Positions 11,212 to 19,295 of a stretch of 49,012 nucleotides of DNA are shown piece after piece (position 1 is the first letter of the stretch; each line of letters opens with the position of its first letter). This stretch comes from Candidatus Kuenenia stuttgartensis (GTDB lineage: Bacteria > Planctomycetota > Planctomycetia > Gemmatales > Gemmataceae), in assembly GCA_945875585.1 (NCBI GenBank), contig CAMCLK010000038.1, positions 1-49,012 of the forward strand. The letters are read 5' to 3'. The translations under genes and the position numbers were made by a program. Under the pieces are notes generated by a model. It did not search any database, was not told where the DNA came from, and saw nothing but the letters and a program-made list of their open reading frames with translations.

Positions 11212-11899
11212 ACCCAACGAGCCTTATCCCATGACTACAAACATTGGACCGAATGAGTCCAAAACACCGAGCACACCACTTTTGGTAGTGACTTTAGCAG
11301 CAATCGCCTTCGCGATTGCCTACCGCTTGGCACCGGAATGGACTATTCCAAACCTCTCGCCGATCGGGGCACTTTGCCTCTATTCGCTTGCCTTTTATCC
11401 TGCGCGATGGGGGTTCCTGTTGCCATTGGGAGTCATGGTCGCAACCGACCTAACTCTTTTCCAATGGTATGGATGGAGTCCATTCAACCTACCTGTCTAT
11501 CTGTGCTTTGCCATGTACGGTCTGGCTGGATTAGCATGGCGAACCCGTCCGGGAATGCTCCGATTGGCCTTCGGAACCGTTGGATCTGGTTTTGTGTTCT
11601 TTATTGTCACCAATTTCGTGGTATGGCTGGGCGCCAGTCAGGGGGTATCCAACCATTCTGGCGCCGCCACTTTTGAGGAACCAACAACACACTATAGCCA
11701 TCCCCTCATCCGCTACTCACGCGATCTGAAAGGATTGGGCGCCTGCTACGCGATGGCACTCCCTTTCTATCGCAACACCCTGCTTGGGGATCTTGTATTT
11801 ACCAGTGCCTTTTTCGGTGTTGCGTTCGCGTCCATTCGTCTTGTCAATGCAAGTAGAAGATTGAACGCCCCGGTTTCCACCAATGCGACTCAACTCTAA
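11204..11899 (+). CDS. DUF6580-type integral membrane protein
   Basis: 231 residues with about six hydrophobic segments. The motifs SPIGALCLYSLAFY, FLLPLGVMVATDL, VFFIVTNFVVWL, GACYAMALPFYRNTLLGDL are in the order seen in the DUF6580 family of small bacterial membrane proteins, which recalls ECF-transporter S components. The start is ambiguous: GTG at 11204 has AAAGGAG 6 bases upstream and overlaps the Hsp70 stop by 8 bp, and is preferred; ATG at 11231 lacks a ribosome site. Translational coupling to the Hsp70 gene is therefore likely. Two hairpins follow the stop. A transport role is inference from the family look; no substrate can be named. Confidence 0.78.
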   Translation: MIEPNEPYPMTTNIGPNESKTPSTPLLVVTLAAIAFAIAYRLAPEWTIPNLSPIGALCLYSLAFYPARWGFLLPLGVMVATDLTLFQWYGWSPFNLPVYLCFAMYGLAGLAWRTRPGMLRLAFGTVGSGFVFFIVTNFVVWLGASQGVSNHSGAATFEEPTTHYSHPLIRYSRDLKGLGACYAMALPFYRNTLLGDLVFTSAFFGVAFASIRLVNASRRLNAPVSTNATQL

Positions 11900-11905
11900 T
11901 AAAAG

Positions 11906-11931
11906 AGGCTTCCGCTTGCGAGCGAAAGCCT
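11906..11931. terminator. Hairpin between convergent genes
   Basis: AGGCTT (11906-11911) and CGCT pair with AGCG and AAGCCT (11926-11931), one mismatch, loop of four bases. It starts 7 bases after the DUF6580 stop, preceded by TAATAAAAG. Together with the next hairpin it probably ends transcription from the plus strand. Confidence 0.6.
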
Positions 11932-11945
11932 ATTGAAGCTGATCA

Positions 11946-11967
11946 AAGGCGGGGGAAACCCCGCCTT
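11946..11967. terminator. Strong GC-rich hairpin, likely bidirectional terminator
   Basis: AAGGCGGGG (11946-11954) pairs perfectly with CCCCGCCTT (11959-11967) around a GAAA loop. It lies 9 bases beyond the stop of the minus-strand FG-GAP/cyclophilin gene and 47 bases beyond the DUF6580 stop. GTTT follows on the plus strand; on the minus strand the downstream bases (TTTGATC) are also T-rich. Confidence 0.7.
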
Positions 11968-11975
11968 GTTTCGTA

Positions 11976-13940
11976 TTAAACCACCCGGACGGTGAACGCG
12001 GTGTCCACCGAACGACCCGAAAGGTCGGTGGCACGGATCTGAATGACCGAACTGCCCGTGGCAGTTGCAGAGTAGTCCAATGTCAGGTTATTGCCCACAA
12101 TGGTGGGTGTTACCAACGTTGGATTGGTGTTGCCAATCACCGAGAAGGTGAGCAATTCACCACGGCTGATAACTTGCATATCGTTGATGGTGACAAAGTT
12201 CGACGCATTGGCCTGCGCCACCGTAGTGCCTGTGAAGTTGTTGACTGTTGGTATTTCCGTGAATGCCCCACCCAGATTCTTTGTTGGGATGGCATTGATG
12301 GCATCAACCTTGTCGAGGCCGGTTTTGACATTGGCAAATACTGTGAATCCACCGTTCTGGTTGTCGAGGTTCGCGGCGTTGTTGGCCACGTTGAAGAAGA
12401 ATTCACTGGTGGCGCTATTGGGGTCATTACCAACCTTGGCCATGGCTACCGTGCCACGCACATTGCTGCGGGTAACGCTGTACTCGTTGGCCACAGGCGG
12501 AGCGGTAACAATATGGTTGAGTGTGGTGTTCGGGGCGGAACCTGCCACTGTATAACCACCACCTTGAACAACAAAGTTCGAGACACTGCGGTGGAATATT
12601 GTGCCGTCGTATTTGTTCCCATCCACATAGCTCATGAAGTTCTTGACGTTGACAGGAGCCTGCTGGTTGAGAAGTTCAATCTGCACAGTGCCACTGGTTG
12701 TGACGACATTCACCACACCGTTAGAAGCATTAGGATCGCTGAAATTCGACGTCAGATTGAATGTCTGGTTGGCGGCATTCTTACTGACCTGCACATCTGC
12801 GATGCGGTTGGAAACGAACGGATCCGCATCCTGATTGGTATCAGCATATAGGGTCAAAGGCTGGGTCTCACTTGGATTCCCAAAAGCCGAGAAAGTGGTT
12901 TCAATTCCGCGAGTTGAGGTGTTGTAGATCACAACATTTCCAGTGCCCTGTCCACGCGAGGCAAAGATAACCTCATTGGTAAGGTCGCCGCTGAAGCTAC
13001 CAACCGTGATGTTCACCCCGCCGGTGTTGCCCGGAATCGCTTGGAACGATTTGAATAGGGTACTAGTTGCCCCCTTATAGATGTGAACGTCACCACCAGG
13101 AACATTCCCAGTACTGGAAACAACAACATCAGCAAAGTTGGACGACGATATATCTCCCGAAGCGACCTGAATTCCGCTATCAAAGGCCATATAGCTGGCC
13201 AAAACCGCGCCATTCTTGCCGCTAAATACCTTCACGTGGCCCGTTCCTGTGGCCGACCCTACAACAATATCCCAGTTTCCGTCGCCATTGGTGTCGCCAG
13301 AAGCAACGTTAACACCTCCGCTGTATCCGGCATCAAACGCCAGAAAACTGCGAAGTGTTGAGAAGGTAACGGCAGTGCCATCATCGTTGTTGGTTGCGTT
13401 CATAACCAGCACACGAGATTGCGCCCCCGCCAAGGCACCAATAATAAGATCAGGCGAGCCATCGTTATTAACATCGCCTGCAGCAACAGAGATTCCACCC
13501 TGAAACCCGTCAAATGCCAAGAAGCTAGACAAAACAGAGCCATCTTTTCCGCTATACACCATCACGTGGTCTGAGCCCTTGGCGGTGCCTGTAATTACGT
13601 CGTCGAATCCGTCGCCATTCATGTCGCTCATGGCGACATTAACACCACCACGAAAGCGCTGGTCGTACGCATAAAAATTGTTCAGGACAGACCCGTCTTT
13701 TCCGCTGGTAACAACAACGGCAGGCACAGATCCTGCCTGAGCTCCGGAAACCATGTCGTTGAAACCATCGGAATTGTAGTCGCCCACGCCCAAACTAAGT
13801 CCGCCGGTGTAAGCAGGAAGAGCGCGGCCTTCAAGAATTTCCAACGCAGGGCATGGCTTCTTGAGCGCTGGCATTTTTGTAAGTTTATTTCTGAACACCA
13901 GACGCGAGAACCACGACTGCAAACCATGGAATTGTGACAT
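11976..13940 (-). CDS. Secreted FG-GAP propeller fused to cyclophilin-type peptidyl-prolyl isomerase
   Basis: 654 residues. Order: N-terminal signature LEILEGRALPA (about 34-44); at least five FG-GAP repeats to about residue 340 with Ca2+-type motifs such as DMNGDGFDDV and DTNGDGNWDI, each followed by a yxGKxGxxLxSF strand; then a cyclophilin domain (about 408-567); then an Ig-like C-terminal domain ending SVDTAFTVRVV. In the cyclophilin, the FHR Arg, the following Phe and the Gln of VVQGGG match catalytic/binding residues of CypA; SEFFF has Glu where most have Gln, and the CypA Trp121 is replaced, as in most bacterial forms. It therefore looks catalytically competent. ATG at 13940 follows AGAGG by 8 bases; a longer frame to GTG 14123 runs through a structured leader and is rejected. 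It is likely exported; the fusion is unusual. Confidence 0.85.
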   Translation of the reverse strand: MSQFHGLQSWFSRLVFRNKLTKMPALKKPCPALEILEGRALPAYTGGLSLGVGDYNSDGFNDMVSGAQAGSVPAVVVTSGKDGSVLNNFYAYDQRFRGGVNVAMSDMNGDGFDDVITGTAKGSDHVMVYSGKDGSVLSSFLAFDGFQGGISVAAGDVNNDGSPDLIIGALAGAQSRVLVMNATNNDDGTAVTFSTLRSFLAFDAGYSGGVNVASGDTNGDGNWDIVVGSATGTGHVKVFSGKNGAVLASYMAFDSGIQVASGDISSSNFADVVVSSTGNVPGGDVHIYKGATSTLFKSFQAIPGNTGGVNITVGSFSGDLTNEVIFASRGQGTGNVVIYNTSTRGIETTFSAFGNPSETQPLTLYADTNQDADPFVSNRIADVQVSKNAANQTFNLTSNFSDPNASNGVVNVVTTSGTVQIELLNQQAPVNVKNFMSYVDGNKYDGTIFHRSVSNFVVQGGGYTVAGSAPNTTLNHIVTAPPVANEYSVTRSNVRGTVAMAKVGNDPNSATSEFFFNVANNAANLDNQNGGFTVFANVKTGLDKVDAINAIPTKNLGGAFTEIPTVNNFTGTTVAQANASNFVTINDMQVISRGELLTFSVIGNTNPTLVTPTIVGNNLTLDYSATATGSSVIQIRATDLSGRSVDTAFTVRVV

Positions 13941-13977
13941 GGGTACGCCTCTGAATTCGTTCATGTTCGGACAACAG

Positions 13978-14123
13978 ACTTTCGGGACTGCGCAAGACAA
14001 AACCCGCAGGTCAATCCCTGCATTCTGACCTGCATATTCCATCGGCACGGTAATACCCGAAAGTTCAGCACAACTGTTCCAATCGCATTGAAGATCAGTT
14101 GTGCGTCCAACATAGAGACGCAC
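13978..14123 (-). promoter_or_regulatory. Structured 5' leader with alternative stems upstream of the FG-GAP/cyclophilin gene
   Basis: Read in the direction of the gene, four inverted repeats lie within 146 bases, ending 37 bases before the ATG. H1: GTGCGTC/GACGCAC (14123-14117 with 14107-14101, 9-base loop). H2: GCACAACTG/CAGTTGTGC (14104-14096 with 14076-14068). H1 and H2 share bases 14101-14104, so they cannot form together. H3: ACTTTCGGG/CCCGAAAGT (14064-14056 with 13986-13978) encloses H4: GCAGGTCA/TGACCTGC (14033-14026 with 14013-14006). All four are perfect. The layout resembles a riboswitch or attenuator but matches no class I recognise. Confidence 0.45.
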
Positions 14124-14159
14124 GAAGCTTACAGATGGTTGGCTCAGGATAGATTTTAA

Positions 14160-14936
14160 TTAATCTGCATGACTTGAAGTGGTTGGCAATCCATGACTAG
14201 CAGTAACGGTGCCTAGGAAATCGCGACTACCCACGGGTACGGGCAGCACAAACCGTTCACCATGGGTGAATCCGCATCGTGAACCGTGATACGCCGCCTG
14301 CCCCAGCAGAACATGCTCGATACGCTCAAGGCGCGGACCATCGAATTGCGACTTATATGCACGCACAGAAGCAAGCTTGGCCGGCCATGTTTCGGCAATA
14401 TCGACCACAAACGACCCATGCCAGCTATGTTCTTCAGCATCGAAGGGAAACAGCGAATAAACAAGGTGAGGAATGCGGTGCGGTTGAGTATTGTCGAACC
14501 GGGCATCCCACTTGGTCAATTGGGAATAGAATCGGGCTCCTTCAACCAGCAGCTGCGTCTGGTAATGGTCTGGTGAGCCCGATGGGGTTCTGCCAGCAAT
14601 GGTTAGTACTACCTTCGGCCTGAGTCGCCTAAACCATGTTGCCACAGTCATTCGGTTGTCCGGATCGTCCATCAGCACACGATTAGGCAGCAACGCATTG
14701 AAACGCCAAGGAATCCCTAAAGCGATGCGCGCCTCTTCCGCTTCAATCCGACGCTGGTCCGGTGTGCCTCGGGGGGTCGGCTCGCCATCGGTGAGATCGA
14801 GAATGGCAACGCGTGTTCCAGACCGCGCCAGCTTGGCCAAGGTGCCTCCGCAAAGAATTTCCAGATCGTCGGGATGTGCGCCAACCGCCACAACTTCCAC
14901 AGGTTCCGATGGAATCTGGTCAGGATATTCTGTCAT
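14160..14936 (-). CDS. PIG-L family deacetylase (BshB1/LmbE-like)
   Basis: 258 residues. The zinc-binding motif AHPDD is at 20-24 (VVAVGAHPDDLEILCGGTLA), and SPDHYQ near 121-126 carries the later metal/catalytic His. DLTDGEPTPRGT (about 47-58) matches the substrate loop of BshB1, the N-acetylglucosaminyl-malate deacetylase of bacillithiol synthesis, and LGIPWRFNALLPNR follows the same pattern. The family removes acetyl groups from GlcNAc-linked substrates in the cytoplasm. Whether the organism makes bacillithiol cannot be told here, so a general GlcNAc deacetylase remains possible. It reads toward the FG-GAP/cyclophilin gene and is divergent from the response regulator, 108 bp away. Confidence 0.85.
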   Translation of the reverse strand: MTEYPDQIPSEPVEVVAVGAHPDDLEILCGGTLAKLARSGTRVAILDLTDGEPTPRGTPDQRRIEAEEARIALGIPWRFNALLPNRVLMDDPDNRMTVATWFRRLRPKVVLTIAGRTPSGSPDHYQTQLLVEGARFYSQLTKWDARFDNTQPHRIPHLVYSLFPFDAEEHSWHGSFVVDIAETWPAKLASVRAYKSQFDGPRLERIEHVLLGQAAYHGSRCGFTHGERFVLPVPVGSRDFLGTVTASHGLPTTSSHAD

Positions 14937-15044
14937 TAAATCTTCCTTATTCAGTACGTTGTCATCAAATCCTCACTTAGGTTTCATGATACTTGGTTTA
15001 AGAGAAAGATCACGAACTCAACGACACAGGAACCGGGCACGACC

Positions 15045-15746
15045 ATGCGACTCCTTCTGGTCGAAGATCACAAACCACTACAACGCTCCATCCGGCAAAG
15101 CTTGGAAGAAGAAGGGTTTGCTGTCGATATTGCAGATACCGGTCCGGAGGCCGATCATAAAGTACGAACAGCAAGTTACGACGTCATACTTCTCGACATC
15201 ATGCTGCCGGGAATAGACGGACTGACACTTCTCAAAGCTTGGCGCAAAGACGGTATTCCTGCCCATGTTTTATTGCTGACTGCCCGTGGAGAACTCGAAG
15301 ATCGAGTCAAGGGACTCGATACCGGCGCAGACGACTACCTTGTCAAGCCGTTCGAGCTCGAGGAACTCTTTGCGCGTATCAGGGCACTGATTCGCCGAGG
15401 ACACAGCGCCAAAGACCCGATCCTTCGGATCTTTGACCTTGAAATCAACACTGCCTCGCGCGTTGTCAAGCGTGCGGAAACGGTCATTCATCTAACACCT
15501 CGGGAATACTCTCTTCTGGAGTTCCTTGCCTTCCATCGGGGCAAGGTTGTTACCAGAACCATGATCTGGAACCACCTTTACGATGAAAACGATGAAAACA
15601 CCTCCAACGTTGTAGATGTGTATATTCGCTATCTGAGAACAAAGGTCGACCGACAGTTCTCACCACCTCTCATTCTTACCCGGTGGGGCGAAGGATATAT
15701 GATGAGGGACCAAGACACCCCCATTGAAATTGGCAAAACACCATGA
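15045..15746 (+). CDS. OmpR/PhoB-family response regulator
   Basis: 233 residues. Receiver domain 1-115 with the acidic pair Glu7/Asp8, phospho-acceptor Asp51 (ILLDIMLPG), Thr79 and Lys101 (LVKPF); winged-helix DNA-binding domain about 127-222 with LTPREYSLLEFLA and the recognition region NVVDVYIRYLRTKV. All phosphorelay residues are present. The stop overlaps the kinase ATG by 4 bp (ATGA at 15743-15746), so the two are translationally coupled. The start ATG has only a weak AGGAACCGGG upstream but begins exactly at the expected MRLLLVEDH. Likely a CusR/QseB-like regulator of envelope or metal stress; target genes cannot be read from the window. Confidence 0.93.
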   Translation: MRLLLVEDHKPLQRSIRQSLEEEGFAVDIADTGPEADHKVRTASYDVILLDIMLPGIDGLTLLKAWRKDGIPAHVLLLTARGELEDRVKGLDTGADDYLVKPFELEELFARIRALIRRGHSAKDPILRIFDLEINTASRVVKRAETVIHLTPREYSLLEFLAFHRGKVVTRTMIWNHLYDENDENTSNVVDVYIRYLRTKVDRQFSPPLILTRWGEGYMMRDQDTPIEIGKTP

Positions 15747-17572
15747 GATCGTTGCGGTTCGTTCTGGCTGGATGGATGGTAACCCTGTTGGGTGCTGTTT
15801 TGCTGGTCATTGGTATCCTTGCCTACCGCACTTCTGGCGAGTTGTTGATTGAGCGGCAACAAGCTGCGCGTGAGCTCGAACAAATCCGCATGGATGAACG
15901 TCTGAAAGAGCAACGCGAGAGGCTGGATCGCGAGTTGCTGGATCAGGCTCAGACACTGGCACGCTTGATGCAGTTCCAGCTCGATTGGGGTAAATTCCGT
16001 CACCGGGAATTGCATATACTCGGTCTTTTTTCTATTGCGTCGGTAGACAAAGCGTTTGTCATGTTTCCAGGTTGGCTGGCACCACAGGGCCGCAGCCCTC
16101 TGGCAATGGAATTTTTTCGGCGAACCGTTCCGGAAATCCGCTTCAACGACACTGAACTCCAACAACACCTCGATGACATTGCTGAATATTTCCAAGTGGA
16201 CACAACCTGGGGCAGTGTCTTTCGTTCAGCGTCGTTGGGCGAAGTGGGGATGGAACTCAACCAACAGACTTTTTCACCCGACCAAATCCTGCATCATGAG
16301 TTCGACACCATCGACCTCAGAAGCGGAATTCCGGTACGACGGGTACGCCTCAAAGCACCAGCAGGCCGAATGGTTCCGCTTTTCGGCATGATGCGACGGC
16401 CACTGGGCAACGGCGGAGAAGGGCGTGGAATGCGTGGTGAAAGTATTCCAGACTTTGGCCAACCACGTTCAGAGGGAGGCGGACCTCCGAGGTTCGACAT
16501 GGGGCTAAGAACACTCGTCTACATACAGTGCGCATCCCCCATTTCGAGATTAGATCCCGTTCTCGCCAGTATCCGGGCAGAGCATGATCAACGGATTGAA
16601 CAGCTTGAATCTGCCAGCCAACGGAATCTGGCAAATCTGGCATGGCAACTGACCGGGCTGGGAGGCGCCACCTTCGCCTTGGCTATTGCCGGAACCATGC
16701 TCGTGGTTAGTCGGGTATTGAATCCGCTCAAACGCCTTTCCGATGCCGTCAGCCAAGTAACGGAACGCGATTTTGAACTGCGCGTCAGTGAACAGGAACT
16801 TCCGGAAGAATTACACCCGGTATTCCGTCGCCTGCAGGAAACGCTCCACATGCTGGAACGCGCCTTCCTAAGAGAGAAACAAGCCACTGCTGATATTTCC
16901 CACGAGCTGCGCACACCCCTTGCCAGCATGATCACAACCCTAGAACTCGCATTACGTCGCAGCAGGTCTGTTGATGAATATCGCAGCTTCCTAGAAGACT
17001 GCCGAAGCTCCGCCAGCCATATGCGCGCCATTGTCGAACGGTTACTGACTCTGGCCCGACTCGACGCCGGCAGCGACCCGGTACGCCCGCGACTCACCAA
17101 TGTGAGCGATCTGGCCGAAGCATGTGCCCAATTGGTGCGGCCAGTTGCAATGACGCACGGGGTAACACTTGAAGTGACGGCCGACCAAGTCTGCTGGCTT
17201 ATGACCGACCCGGACAAACTACGTGAATCCCTGTGCAATCTGCTCCACAATGCCGTTCAATACAATCATTCTGGGGGCGAAATCCACCTCCGTGTCAGGC
17301 CTTCACAAGAACATGTGGTGATCGAAGTATCAGATACCGGAATTGGAATCCCGGCAGATCAACTGGAACTCATATTTGAACGATTCCACCGCGTCGACCC
17401 TTCTCGGCATGGCGACGGATCCAACGCAGGCCTCGGCTTGGCTATTGTCAAAGCCTATGTGACTTTGATGGGGGGAGCAATCGCGGTGGAAAGTGAACCG
17501 GGATCCGGCACGACTTTCAGGCTGCACCTTCCACAAGGACAAGGGTCCCGCGCATCGGCACGGACTTCCTAA
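15743..17572 (+). CDS. Sensor histidine kinase, HAMP type
   Basis: 609 residues. N-terminal membrane segment (about 8-28), a long extracytoplasmic sensor region (about 30-295) with an initial coiled coil (RQQAARELEQIRMDERLKEQ) and a Gly/Arg/Pro-rich stretch, second membrane segment (about 303-325), HAMP (about 326-378), then the kinase core: H box ISHELRTPLASM with His387, N box NLLHNAVQYN, G1 DTGIGIP, F box ERFHRVD, G2 GLGLAIVK. All catalytic motifs are intact. The sensor region matches no domain I recognise. It is coupled to the response regulator by a 4 bp overlap. Its TAA (17570-17572) overlaps the TAG of the convergent MBL gene. Confidence 0.92.
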   Translation: MRSLRFVLAGWMVTLLGAVLLVIGILAYRTSGELLIERQQAARELEQIRMDERLKEQRERLDRELLDQAQTLARLMQFQLDWGKFRHRELHILGLFSIASVDKAFVMFPGWLAPQGRSPLAMEFFRRTVPEIRFNDTELQQHLDDIAEYFQVDTTWGSVFRSASLGEVGMELNQQTFSPDQILHHEFDTIDLRSGIPVRRVRLKAPAGRMVPLFGMMRRPLGNGGEGRGMRGESIPDFGQPRSEGGGPPRFDMGLRTLVYIQCASPISRLDPVLASIRAEHDQRIEQLESASQRNLANLAWQLTGLGGATFALAIAGTMLVVSRVLNPLKRLSDAVSQVTERDFELRVSEQELPEELHPVFRRLQETLHMLERAFLREKQATADISHELRTPLASMITTLELALRRSRSVDEYRSFLEDCRSSASHMRAIVERLLTLARLDAGSDPVRPRLTNVSDLAEACAQLVRPVAMTHGVTLEVTADQVCWLMTDPDKLRESLCNLLHNAVQYNHSGGEIHLRVRPSQEHVVIEVSDTGIGIPADQLELIFERFHRVDPSRHGDGSNAGLGLAIVKAYVTLMGGAIAVESEPGSGTTFRLHLPQGQGSRASARTS

Positions 17573-18363
17573 ATATTTCCGAGATTAGGCAATCGACCAG
17601 CCATCACGTCGCGTTCCCAAGCATCGAGCAATGGCCAAGACGTGGCGCAGGTTCCAAAGTCCGCCATTTGCAAATAACCGCGTAACCTTTGTATGGTTGC
17701 ATCCAAAACAGCCTTGTCCTTGCGGAATGCCGGACCGTGGCTGGGCAGCAAGAAAACAGAATCATCATCCCTGATACGCTCGATCGACGCGATAAACTGA
17801 ACTATATCAGACCCGTGATGGGCATCAATAACCCCGACACATCCATCCTTGTAAATATTGTCGCCGCTAAACAAAGCGTCGCCCATCTTGAACGCCAACT
17901 GGCCCGCGGCATGCCCGGGGGTATGCCAGACCGAAAGTGATTGATCTCCGACATTGATCACATCGCCCTCAGAAAGGCGCCGGTCCACTTTTACCGGTTT
18001 CATCGGTATTTCAATACCCTGCGCCTTGATGGAGGCGAATGTCAGAATCGGATCGCCTTCTTCCAATGCCTTAGTACAGTCGGGGTGAGCCGCTATGGGA
18101 GCCTTGAATATTTCTTTGGCACGGGCCAAACCTTGAATATGGTCGGCATCGGCGTGGGTGGCAATAATCATGCGGCAGTTGGCCAAGCTGAAGTCCATGC
18201 CACGAATCAGGTCGACAATTTCCCCGACAGTTTCTTCGAATCCGATGTCGATCAGGATAAATTCGCTACCGCCATCGATGAGATAAACATTCACTCCCAA
18301 ACGCTGCTCCGCTTGGTAGTTCATCTCGATAACCCGGGGCAACAGGTACTTCCTGGCAATCAT
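17569..18363 (-). CDS. MBL-fold metallo-hydrolase
   Basis: 264 residues. The metal motif reads THADADHIQG (69-78), where the second His of the usual HxHxDH is Asp; this THxDxDH form is common in one branch of the superfamily. Later ligands are seen in HTPGHAAG (His), SGDNIY (Asp) and LPSHGP (His), so the dinuclear site is probably complete. Ser/thioester or lactone hydrolases share this fold, and the substrate cannot be told. ATG at 18363 follows AGGAG by 10 bases; an upstream start at 18393 would add 10 unsupported residues. It is the last of three minus-strand genes, 71 bp after the epimerase-like gene. Confidence 0.85.
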   Translation of the reverse strand: MIARKYLLPRVIEMNYQAEQRLGVNVYLIDGGSEFILIDIGFEETVGEIVDLIRGMDFSLANCRMIIATHADADHIQGLARAKEIFKAPIAAHPDCTKALEEGDPILTFASIKAQGIEIPMKPVKVDRRLSEGDVINVGDQSLSVWHTPGHAAGQLAFKMGDALFSGDNIYKDGCVGVIDAHHGSDIVQFIASIERIRDDDSVFLLPSHGPAFRKDKAVLDATIQRLRGYLQMADFGTCATSWPLLDAWERDVMAGRLPNLGNI

Positions 18364-18434
18364 GAAGCGGGCGCTCCTGTTTCCAACAATCACACATTAT
18401 CATGTTAGAGGATTTGGCGTTGAAGGCACGGGAC

Positions 18435-19289
18435 CTATCCATGGTCTGCCAAGCAGCCGGGTAATCCAGACCGATAATCTCGATAGCTCAACAGACTGCC
18501 TGCAAAAGCAACCATGCGGGAAGAATCAATCCTGCGGTTGTTCCGCTCATGCGGCCCCCACGGTTCGCCAGGGTTCCGTGGGATCCAGCGTGGGGTTGGG
18601 GCACCTAGCAATCGAGCCATTTCCACATAAAAATCGCCCCGATGGATCGGCTGATTGTCCGAAACATTCAGCAACTGCCCTTGCTGATTGCCAGCAACCA
18701 AGGCTGCAACAACCTCAGCACCATCGTCCCGATGAATGAGATTTAACCAACGCTCCGGGTCACCCCTTAACGGTTCGCCAGCCATCAAGGCCGCTGTTCG
18801 CATCAATCTTTGCGGCCCGTAGATACCTGCGAAACGGAGGATCGTCGCGTTTGGTATCAGCGATTTCAATGTTTTTTCAGCTTCAAGAACGGTGTGACCC
18901 GAGGCGTCGGTTGGCTCACAGGGCGACTCTTCGTTCACCCATTCTCCATGCTCTTGGCCATAGACACTGGTGCTGGAAACATGGAACCAAGCAACACTCT
19001 TATCTGGAATCGCATTTATGGCGGCTCGAAGGCCATCGACATGCACATCGCGCATTGTCTGCCCAGAAGTACGATCCACTGCCATCGCACTGATCACGGC
19101 GTCCGAGGCCGGCAGATTACCAGGCACCCTAGTATCAAACAGGACAGGGGTGGCTCCTAAGCTTGCAAGGCGTTCAGTCCTGCTCGCCCCGCCCCTTGTG
19201 GTGGCCATCACTTCATAGCCTCGGGCAAGCAGTGAACCCACCATGGCTTCGCCAAGATACCCACAACCGATGATCAGGCAACGTGGCAT
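18435..19289 (-). CDS. NAD(P)-dependent epimerase/dehydratase-like protein (YeeZ type)
   Basis: 284 residues. The dinucleotide fold is seen as LIIGCGYLGEAM (GxGxxG at 8-13), with TTRG as the cofactor-specificity region and HVSSTSVYGQ in the active-site strand; the Tyr lacks the usual YxxxK Lys partner. RFAGIYGP and the NLIHRDDGAE segment are typical of the extended SDR group. E. coli YeeZ is a distant relative of unknown function. ATG at 19289 was chosen over a TTG at 19295, and lies 6 bases after the stop of the radical SAM gene, so translation is probably coupled. Function within the cluster is not evident. Confidence 0.82.
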   Translation of the reverse strand: MPRCLIIGCGYLGEAMVGSLLARGYEVMATTRGGASRTERLASLGATPVLFDTRVPGNLPASDAVISAMAVDRTSGQTMRDVHVDGLRAAINAIPDKSVAWFHVSSTSVYGQEHGEWVNEESPCEPTDASGHTVLEAEKTLKSLIPNATILRFAGIYGPQRLMRTAALMAGEPLRGDPERWLNLIHRDDGAEVVAALVAGNQQGQLLNVSDNQPIHRGDFYVEMARLLGAPTPRWIPRNPGEPWGPHERNNRRIDSSRMVAFAGSLLSYRDYRSGLPGCLADHG

Positions 19290-19295
19290 GGGCAA

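Noticed and set aside
12174..12851. Plus-strand frame of 225 codons opposite the cyclophilin gene
   Set aside because: It is the complement of clear FG-GAP/cyclophilin coding sequence and shows no domain of its own.
14124..14159. Longer start of the FG-GAP/cyclophilin gene (GTG at 14123)
   Set aside because: The extra 61 residues coincide with the inverted repeats, are Cys-rich unlike the rest, and have no ribosome site; ATG 13940 has AGAGG and places the signature as in the two giants.
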